Positions 59,069-64,000 of a stretch of 64,000 bases of DNA are shown here, in pieces. The DNA comes from Aquilutibacter rugosus. Its GTDB lineage: Bacteria > Pseudomonadota > Gammaproteobacteria > Xanthomonadales > Xanthomonadaceae. Under the pieces are notes generated by a model. That model saw nothing but the letters and a program-made list of their open reading frames with translations, made no database searches and was not told the origin of the DNA. Each line of letters starts with the position of its first letter. Positions within the stretch are counted from its first letter, which is position 1. Location of the stretch: positions 186,001 through 250,000 of the forward strand of contig NZ_JAZHBO010000001.1 of the NCBI RefSeq assembly GCF_036541335.1, given 5' to 3'. The position numbers and the translations under genes were made by a program.

Positions 59069-59596
59069 TTAATGGCCGATCGCGTTCTGAAGCGAGGCGA
59101 GCTTGCCCTTGATGGAGCCGTCGATCACGACATGGCCGGCGTCGATGATGGCGCCGCCGATCAACGATTCGTCGACTAGCGGTTCAATCTCGACTTCACG
59201 ACCGAATCGGCGCTTGAGCGCCTCACGGATCGCAGCCAGTTCGGAGTCACTGGCCGGCGTCGCGGTGGTGACCTTAGCTTTCACGACCTGATCCGCCTCG
59301 TTGCGCAGTTGTTCAAACAGGCCGGCAATTTCCGGCAGCAACGGCAGACGGCGATTTTCCGCCAGGGTGGACAGGAAGCGCGTCAGCGCTTCATCGGCAC
59401 CGTCCATGACCAGCAGGCCGACGGCATCGCCGGTGCTGAGCAAGGGATGACCGAGAACCGCTTTGGCTTCGGGCTGTGCCGCCACCTGCGCTGCGAACGA
59501 AAGTGCCTTCGACCATTGGGCCGTGGCATTGCGTTCACTAGCGGCCGCAAAGGCGGCGCGTGCGTAGGGTCGTGCAAGGGTGAGAGCTTCGCTCAT
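59069..59596 (-). CDS. atpH: ATP synthase delta subunit
   Basis: The 175-residue peripheral-stalk protein sits on top of F1. The N-terminal helical bundle includes LARPYARAAFAAASERNATAQWSKAL. The C-terminal segment LKRRFGREVEIEPLVDESLIGGAIIDAGHVVIDGSIKGKL is the conserved OSCP/delta signature. Normal length. Position between atpF and atpA is standard. Confidence 0.97.
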   Translation of the reverse strand: MSEALTLARPYARAAFAAASERNATAQWSKALSFAAQVAAQPEAKAVLGHPLLSTGDAVGLLVMDGADEALTRFLSTLAENRRLPLLPEIAGLFEQLRNEADQVVKAKVTTATPASDSELAAIREALKRRFGREVEIEPLVDESLIGGAIIDAGHVVIDGSIKGKLASLQNAIGH

Positions 59597-59615
59597 TTCT
59601 TTAAGCGTCCTTCAA

Positions 59616-60089
59616 TTACAACTGAGCAGCCAGTTCATCGAGCAGCGACTTGTGAGTCGAAGCATCGATTTCCTTCTTCAGCAGCTTTTCGGCACCGGAC
59701 ACGGCCAGCGCGGAAACATGCTTACGCAGTTCCTCACGGGCGCGGGTTGTAGCAGCGTCAATCTCGGTCTGGGCCAGTTCCTTTTGGCGGCCGGCTTCGG
59801 CTACCGCTTCGGTCTTGGCTTGTTCCAGGATTTGCGTTGCACGTTGGTGTGCTTGGTCGATGATCTCGTTGGCCTTGACACGAGCGGCCTTGAGTTCACC
59901 GTCCGCCGCTTCCTGAGCGGCGGCCAGTGTCTTCTGGCTGTTGTCTGCGGCGGCCAAACCCTCAGCGATTTTTTGCTGACGGGCCTCAATGGCGGCGATC
60001 AGCGGCGGCCAGATGAATTTCATCGTGAACACAATCAGGATCACGAACGAAATCAATTGGCCTAAGAAAGTCATGAGACTGGGGTTCAC
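59616..60089 (-). CDS. atpF: ATP synthase b subunit
   Basis: The 157-residue stator subunit has one N-terminal membrane helix (FLGQLISFVILIVFTMKFIWPPL) and a long charged Ala-rich helix (KTLAAAQEAADGELKAARVKANEIIDQAHQRA). The start is GTG at 60089, supported by the GAGG Shine-Dalgarno sequence seven bases upstream; an internal ATG five codons later would lose that spacing. It is a single copy, so it forms a b2 homodimer. Confidence 0.96.
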   Translation of the reverse strand: MNPSLMTFLGQLISFVILIVFTMKFIWPPLIAAIEARQQKIAEGLAAADNSQKTLAAAQEAADGELKAARVKANEIIDQAHQRATQILEQAKTEAVAEAGRQKELAQTEIDAATTRAREELRKHVSALAVSGAEKLLKKEIDASTHKSLLDELAAQL

Positions 60090-60126
60090 GACGTGCCCTC
60101 TCTAAGAAGCTTGATGGGAGTGCAGA

Positions 60127-60435
60127 TTAGTGAGCAGCAGCGGCAGCGGCCGGAGCAGCTTCAGCAGCGGCACCTTCCAGCTTCGAGGTCAGCGGGTTGG
60201 CGAATGCGAAGAACAGGGCAACAGCCAGACCGATGATGAAGGCGGCGTCGATCAGACCGGCCAGCAGGAACATACGGCCTTGCAGCATCGGAACCAGTTC
60301 CGGTTGACGAGCAGCCGACTCAAGGAACTTAGAGCCCATCAGTGCGATACCCAGACAGGCGCCCAAGGCGCCCAGGCCGATGATGATGCCGATGGCAATG
60401 GCGGTCATGCTTTGAACGTTGGCGATGAATTCCAT
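60127..60435 (-). CDS. atpE: ATP synthase c subunit (with Ala-rich C-terminal tail)
   Basis: The 102-residue protein makes the rotor ring. Helix 1 is glycine-rich (TAIAIGIIIGLGALGACLGIALMG). The loop has SAARQPELVP, and helix 2 carries the proton-carrying Asp63 (LLAGLIDAAFIIGLAVALFF). The Gln/Glu/Ser-Thr set of sodium-type rings is absent, so proton coupling is expected. The last ~18 residues are mostly Ala and Glu, making it longer than the 79-residue E. coli protein; similar extended forms are recalled from Xanthomonas. Confidence 0.97.
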   Translation of the reverse strand: MEFIANVQSMTAIAIGIIIGLGALGACLGIALMGSKFLESAARQPELVPMLQGRMFLLAGLIDAAFIIGLAVALFFAFANPLTSKLEGAAAEAAPAAAAAAH

Positions 60436-60488
60436 GGTGATAACTCCGAGGTGATTTAAAACAAAGGGAAAGGTGAAACGAAAACTAC

Positions 60489-61298
60489 TTAGTGATGCTC
60501 ACGTGCGCCGGCGATGTAGACGACGGTGAGGATCATGAAGATAAAGGCCTGCAGCAGGATGATCAGGATGTGGAAGATACCCCAGGCTGCGTTGGCAATG
60601 ACGCCCGGCACAAAGGTAGCCCAGCTGGTCATCAGACCGGCGATCAGCATAAACACCAGCTCGCCGCCGTACATGTTGCCGAACAACCGCATGGCCAGCG
60701 AAATCGGCTTGACCAGCCATTCGATGACGTTCATCAGCAGGTTGACAGGAATCAGCACGATTTGCATGAAGCCGTGTGCGTGGAACGGTGCCGTGGCCAG
60801 CTCCTTACCGAAACCGCCCACACCCTTGGCGCTGATGGCGTGACCGATCAGGATGAAGAACACGCCGACCGACAGAGCAAAGGTGGTGTTGAGGTCAGCC
60901 GTAGGAACCAGACGGAAGTACGAATGCTCTGCCACTTCGGCGCCTTGCGTCGCGGTCACCAGCGTGCCCGGCAGATCCAACGGGATCAAGTCCATGGTGT
61001 TCATGAACACGACCCACATGAAGATGGTCAGTGCCAGCGGCGTGACGGAATTGCGGTTGCCGTGGAAGGTGTCTTTGACCTGGCCATCGATAAATTCGAC
61101 GACCATTTCGACAAAGGCTTGCCCCTTGGAAGGCACGCCTGCCGTGGCTTTACGCGCATAGAAGCCAAACCACAGGATAAAGATCAGACCCAGAACCAGC
61201 GACACCGCCCAGGTGTCGAAGTGGAACGGTTGGCCACTGACCTCAGTTACGTTGTGGGTCAAGTGGTGCTTGATGTATTCGTTAAGACCGCCGGCCAC
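60489..61298 (-). CDS. atpB: ATP synthase a subunit
   Basis: The 269-residue membrane stator provides the proton half-channels. The essential Arg lies in KPISLAMRLFGNMYGGELVFMLIAGL. The N-terminal helices (FDTWAVSLVLGLIFILWFGF) and PFHAHGFMQIVLIPVNLLMNVIEWL match the family. It follows atpI by three bases and precedes atpE by 53 bases. All key residues are present. Confidence 0.98.
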   Translation of the reverse strand: MAGGLNEYIKHHLTHNVTEVSGQPFHFDTWAVSLVLGLIFILWFGFYARKATAGVPSKGQAFVEMVVEFIDGQVKDTFHGNRNSVTPLALTIFMWVVFMNTMDLIPLDLPGTLVTATQGAEVAEHSYFRLVPTADLNTTFALSVGVFFILIGHAISAKGVGGFGKELATAPFHAHGFMQIVLIPVNLLMNVIEWLVKPISLAMRLFGNMYGGELVFMLIAGLMTSWATFVPGVIANAAWGIFHILIILLQAFIFMILTVVYIAGAREHH

Positions 61299-61301
61299 TA
61301 A

Positions 61302-61685
61302 TCACACCTTATTGCGCAAGTTAATAAGTTCGGCCGCCAGCGGTGCCAGGATGGCAACGATAACGGCAATCAAAAGGGGTAGTGGCGGCCAGCCGCGCGC
61401 AACGCTAAACACCATTGCAGCGACCACCAGCAACCACTTAACACCGAGCCCGACCAGCAAGCGCATAAATGCGAGACCTGCGGCCTGAGCCCTACCACCG
61501 AGCGCAACGCGAGCACCCAACCAGCTGCCAGCTACGACCCCTAACCCACCTGTCAACGCCGCGAGCGCGGGTTCCCACCGATGTTGTAGTGCAAAAAACA
61601 CTAGCGCCGTCAGGACCGTGGCTACCAGACCGAACCCGGCAGCGTGTCGGGCGTGGCGGCGGCCTGCGGACAAAGGGTTGTACAC
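61302..61685 (-). CDS. atpI: ATP synthase accessory protein AtpI
   Basis: The 127-residue protein has four membrane helices (HAAGFGLVATVLTALVFFAL, LAALTGGLGVVAGSWLGARV, LLVGLGVKWLLVVAAMVFSV, PLLIAVIVAILAPLAAELI). AtpI assists c-ring assembly and is the usual first gene of the operon. The apparent start is GTG at 61685 with no clear ribosome-binding site, so the exact start is uncertain by a few codons. Confidence 0.92.
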   Translation of the reverse strand: MYNPLSAGRRHARHAAGFGLVATVLTALVFFALQHRWEPALAALTGGLGVVAGSWLGARVALGGRAQAAGLAFMRLLVGLGVKWLLVVAAMVFSVARGWPPLPLLIAVIVAILAPLAAELINLRNKV

Positions 61686-61740
61686 GCGGGACTCGTTGGT
61701 TGTCAGGGGTTGGCGTCGAAACGCTCAGTGAAGCCGCAAG

Positions 61741-61769
61741 AGTATAAACCGCAGCTAAAAATTGAGCAA
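61741..61769 (-). promoter_or_regulatory. atp operon promoter
   Basis: On the minus strand TTGCTC (61764-61769), a 17-base spacer and TATACT (61741-61746) form a good sigma-70 promoter. The transcript would start near 61,734 with about 50 bases of leader before atpI. Confidence 0.8.
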
Positions 61770-61846
61770 GCAGGCAAGTAATTCATTTCTCTAGGATTTT
61801 CCTTTTTCGGCCCGCCGAGGCCGTTATTTGGGCCACTTCTACAGGA

Positions 61847-61862
61847 TGTGACGGCCGTCACC
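61847..61862. promoter_or_regulatory. CRP/Clp-like palindrome
   Basis: TGTGACGGCCGTCACC matches the CRP-family consensus TGTGA-N6-TCACA except for the last base; the inner 14 bases are a perfect palindrome. It lies about 56 bases upstream of the predicted start of the small-RNA candidate and about 120 bases upstream of the atp start. It may serve either one. Clp is the CRP-family regulator in xanthomonads; binding is inferred. Confidence 0.5.
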
Positions 61863-61904
61863 TATTTAGACGGAACCGCTCGGCTCCGGGTGCGGTCCTA
61901 TCTT

Positions 61905-62002
61905 ACGGAGCGACTTGGTTTAACTCCTCGTCCCTAAGCTCTCCAAGGCACCTCGCTCCGTTATAAGCCCTGACCCCGGTCCCTGGTCAGGGCTTTTTTT
62001 TG
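61905..62002 (+). ncRNA. Candidate small RNA with CU-rich loop and terminator
   Basis: No protein-coding frame is apparent. ACGGAGCGA (61905-61913) pairs with TCGCTCCGT (61953-61961), and inside it CTTGG (61914-61918) pairs with CCAAG (61943-61947). The remaining 24-base loop is pyrimidine-rich and contains ACTCCTC, complementary to Shine-Dalgarno sequences. A perfect 10-bp GC stem (AGCCCTGACC / GGTCAGGGCT) plus nine T follows at 61,966-62,002. TATCTT at 61899-61904 could be its -10 box. This is the organisation of a trans-acting small RNA. The alternative is an attenuator in a leader for the gene at 62,107, although that gene has its own -10 box. No known family was recognised. Confidence 0.5.
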
Positions 62003-62059
62003 TCGGAACGGCGTTGCAGCGCCACATTCCTCGTCTCTACACGTCATTTTTTATGGATT

Positions 62060-62074
62060 TGTGAAGGCTTCACA
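62060..62074. promoter_or_regulatory. 15-bp palindrome upstream of the BLUF-like gene
   Basis: TGTGAAGGCTTCACA is a perfect palindrome with a central G. It resembles a CRP half-site pair but has five bases in the middle; CRP sites have six. It is centred 40 bases before the leaderless start at 62107, where a class II activator would sit. A further CTTCAC lies at 62082-62087. The binding protein is unknown. Confidence 0.5.
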
Positions 62075-62094
62075 TGGAAATCTTCACGGTGCAA

Positions 62095-62100
62095 TAACAT
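62095..62100 (+). promoter_or_regulatory. -10 box (TAACAT) six bases before the ATG; leaderless start
   Basis: TAACAT is followed by GGCGAC and the ATG at 62107 of the BLUF-like gene, with no Shine-Dalgarno sequence. The spacing equals that of the starts at 25787 and 39609. The -35 region is weak, which fits activation through the palindrome at 62060-62074. Confidence 0.45.
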
Positions 62101-62106
62101 GGCGAC

Positions 62107-62565
62107 ATGACATCGCTCCCACTTTTCGAAACCGAGCCGGTTTCGGCCATTGCCTTCATTAGCCCTGCTAAGCCGGGACTCCAGCCTCAGGACATCGACT
62201 GGTTCCTGATCGAAGGCCGTGCGTTTGCCCAAGAACACGGGCTCACCGGTGTCTCGCTCTACTGCGGTGATCAGTTTTTCCACTATGTCGAAGGCACTCG
62301 CGCCGGCATACGCGCCGACCTCGAAAGGGTGAGTTCCGGCAAATTGCATCAGCCACCCGAGATCCTGATGCAGACCACCGAGACCACGCGTCACTTCAAC
62401 TGTTGGTACATGGGCTTTACCGACTGCACCAACTCGAGCGCGCAGGAGCAATCCAACATTGACTGGCAAGCCATCCTACCGACCACTCGCGATACGCCCG
62501 ATATGTCGAAGGGCATTCAACTGGTGACGCTGTACTGGAGTAAGTGGATCGCAGGCATGCGGTGA
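62107..62565 (+). CDS. BLUF-like protein lacking flavin-site residues
   Basis: The 152-residue protein fits the BLUF fold: VSAIAFISPAK at strand 1, HGLTGVSLYCGDQFFHYVEG at the central strands, and TRAGIRADLERV in the following helix. BLUF photosensors bind FAD and need Tyr, Asn and Gln (21, 45 and 63 in AppA). Aligning with exactly the same 24- and 42-residue spacing puts Phe17, Ala41 and His59 here. All three are replaced, so light sensing by the usual mechanism is unlikely. The C-terminal 60 residues (FNCWYMGFTDCTNSSAQ and onward) show no recognised domain. It may be a BLUF-derived, flavin-free regulator. Confidence 0.75.
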   Translation: MTSLPLFETEPVSAIAFISPAKPGLQPQDIDWFLIEGRAFAQEHGLTGVSLYCGDQFFHYVEGTRAGIRADLERVSSGKLHQPPEILMQTTETTRHFNCWYMGFTDCTNSSAQEQSNIDWQAILPTTRDTPDMSKGIQLVTLYWSKWIAGMR

Positions 62566-62577
62566 GAAGCAACTTAG

Positions 62578-62665
62578 GAATCAAAAATCAAAAAACAAAA
62601 AAAAGCGCCGGCCGGGTTGCCCCCATAGCCGGCGCTTTTGTTCTTACTTTTTTGATTTTTGATTC
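62578..62665. terminator. Bidirectional terminator inside an 18-bp inverted repeat
   Basis: The core hairpin (AGCGCCGGC / GCCGGCGCT, about 62,604-62,636) has A-runs before and T-runs after it, so it can end both the BLUF-like transcript and the convergent lpd transcript. It is enclosed by perfect 18-base arms, GAATCAAAAATCAAAAAA (62578-62595) and its reverse complement (62648-62665). Further GATT-T repeats continue to about 62,680. Confidence 0.85.
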
Positions 62666-62673
62666 TTGATTTC

Positions 62674-64000
62674 TTATTTTTTCTTAGGTATGTACAAGTC
62701 GGTGATGGTGCCGTCATACACTTCGGCTGCCATGCCCACCGACTCACCCAAGGTCGGATGCGGATGGATCGTCGCGCCGATGTCATGCACTTCGGCACCC
62801 ATTTCGATTGCGAGACCGATCTCGGAAATCAGTTCACCGGCGTGCACGCCGACAATACCGCCACCGATGACGCGATGCGTGGCTTCGTCAAAGATCAGCT
62901 TGGTAAAGCCCTCGGTGCGACCAATACCGATTGCGCGACCACTGGCTGCCCATGGAAACTTGCCGACGCCAATCTTTAGACCCTTGGCCTTCGCCTCGGT
63001 TTCGGTGACACCGACCCATGCGATTTCGGGGTTGGTATACGCAACCGAAGGAATGACTCGCGCGACCCATTCGCGCTTTTCGCCAAAGGCAACTTCGGCG
63101 GCGAGCTTGCCTTCGTGCGTGGCCTTGTGCGCGAGCATGGGCTGACCGACCAGATCACCGATTGCAAAAATATGCGGGGCGTTGGTGCGCATTTGGCGAT
63201 CGACCGGAATAAAGCCGCGATCGGTCACGGTGACGCCGGCCTTGTCCGCACCGATCTTGCCGCCATTCGGCGAGCGGCCGACAGCGACGAGGACGCGATC
63301 AAACACGGCGCTTTCGGGGGCTTTCCCACCCTCGGCAGCGGGCTCGAACTGCACGCGAATGCCATCGGCACCGGCTTGCGGATTGCTGGCTTTCACGCCC
63401 GTGTAGAAGGCGATACCTGCAGTTTTCAGGCGTGCCGTCAGTGGTTTGACCAGATCGGCATCGGCGCCCGGCATCAGCTGATCGGCAAACTCAACCACCG
63501 TCACTTTGCTGCCAAGCGCGCTGTACACCGTGGCCATTTCGAGACCGATGATGCCGCCACCGACCACGAGCAAGGAGCCCGGAATGTCGGCCAGGTTCAA
63601 GGCATCGGTCGAATCCATGATGCGCGGATCGTCCCATGGGAAGCCAGGCAACTTCACGGCTTGCGAGCCGGCAGCGATGATGCATTGTTCGAACGCAATC
63701 AACGTGGTCTTGCCGTCGTCGGCGGTCACTTCGAGTTCGTTCGGACTGATGAACTGACCGGTACCCTGCACCGTGCGCACCTTGCGTTGCTTGGCCATAC
63801 CGGCCAGGCCCTTGGTGAGCTGACCGACCACTTTCTCCTTGTAGGCACGGAGTTTGTCGATCTCGATTTGCGGCGCACCGAACGTGACACCGAAATCACC
63901 GGCATGCGCTGCGGATTCGATGACTTCGGATGCGTGCAGCAAGGCCTTGGACGGGATGCAGCCGACATTGAGGCACACGCCACCCAGGCTGGCGTAACGC
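62674..64000 (-). CDS. lpdA: Dihydrolipoamide dehydrogenase (5' partial)
   Basis: This is the E3 flavoprotein of 2-oxoacid dehydrogenase complexes. About 440 residues are visible and the frame continues past the window edge (GGV then CLNVGCIPSKALLHASE, the redox disulfide CxxxxC). Other marks are IIAAGSQAVKLPGF, the NAD loop LLVVGGGIIGLEMATVYSALG, AIGDLVGQPMLAHKATHEGKLAAE, and the C-terminal HPHPTLGESVGMAAE with the catalytic His and Glu. The missing part is the FAD-binding N-terminus of roughly 35-45 residues, or more if a lipoyl domain is fused. The sucA/sucB or aceE/aceF partner genes would lie beyond the window. Confidence 0.97.
   Translation of the reverse strand, partial: RYASLGGVCLNVGCIPSKALLHASEVIESAAHAGDFGVTFGAPQIEIDKLRAYKEKVVGQLTKGLAGMAKQRKVRTVQGTGQFISPNELEVTADDGKTTLIAFEQCIIAAGSQAVKLPGFPWDDPRIMDSTDALNLADIPGSLLVVGGGIIGLEMATVYSALGSKVTVVEFADQLMPGADADLVKPLTARLKTAGIAFYTGVKASNPQAGADGIRVQFEPAAEGGKAPESAVFDRVLVAVGRSPNGGKIGADKAGVTVTDRGFIPVDRQMRTNAPHIFAIGDLVGQPMLAHKATHEGKLAAEVAFGEKREWVARVIPSVAYTNPEIAWVGVTETEAKAKGLKIGVGKFPWAASGRAIGIGRTEGFTKLIFDEATHRVIGGGIVGVHAGELISEIGLAIEMGAEVHDIGATIHPHPTLGESVGMAAEVYDGTITDLYIPKKK

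Overview
The window is a chromosomal segment of a Gram-negative gammaproteobacterium, most likely in the order Lysobacterales (Xanthomonadales). This is inferred from gene neighbourhoods: a LytTR regulator next to hemC and an estB-type esterase, pcm beside tolC, a 16S-tRNA-Ala(TGC)-tRNA-Ile(GAT)-23S-5S operon, a short adenylate kinase, an alanine-rich c subunit of ATP synthase, and a FecA/FepA-type TonB receptor. The genus cannot be named from the sequence alone. No prophage, CRISPR array or complete insertion sequence is visible, and most genes are housekeeping genes.

Layout. 1-12.5 kb: the end of a TPR-CHAT protein, then a long minus-strand series (prolyl oligopeptidase, WYL regulator, hemC, an orphan LytTR regulator, esterase, TonB receptor, pepP, ygfB). 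12.6-15.2 kb: plus-strand TIGR02449-zapA-6S RNA-fau-EVE-rpiA. 15.2-22 kb: a glycosyltransferase and a complete rrn operon on the minus strand. 22-35 kb: DUF192-thiE-hemL, argD, a DedA/PAP2/LssY membrane protein, mpl, adk, ppa, a secreted hydrolase paired with an ion channel, and thiC behind a TPP riboswitch. 35-42.5 kb: an RND efflux pump with a divergent TetR regulator, then pcm-tolC. 42.5-45.5 kb: lytic transglycosylase, queD, a phasin with a large operator-like dyad, bioD, fRMsr. 45.5-48.9 kb: a divergent BigR-type sulfur-stress cluster. 49-54.6 kb: glmS, glmU, GtrA, a DUF885 peptidase. 54.7-61.7 kb: the complete atpIBEFHAGDC operon. 61.7-64 kb: an intergenic region with CRP-like palindromes and a candidate small RNA, a BLUF-like protein lacking its flavin-site residues, and the end of a dihydrolipoamide dehydrogenase gene.

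How the genes fit together. The BigR cluster forms a plausible persulfide circuit: a two-cysteine ArsR sensor, an ETHE1-type persulfide dioxygenase that makes sulfite, a TauE/SafE exporter, paired YeeE/YedE channels and a DUF442 protein. The RND pump has no outer-membrane gene of its own, and tolC lies 2.7 kb from its adaptor gene. glmS and glmU (UDP-GlcNAc) with mpl (muropeptide recycling) and the lytic transglycosylase serve the cell wall. thiC and thiE serve thiamine; hemC and hemL serve tetrapyrroles.

Items most worth follow-up: the structured RNA candidate at about 61,905-62,002; the degenerate BLUF protein next to it; the LytTR regulator with an altered receiver, no partner kinase and a hairpin over its ribosome-binding site; several starts whose -10 box sits only 6-7 bases before the ATG (leaderless mRNAs); and a REPIN/MITE-like inverted repeat with a related solo arm 42 kb away.
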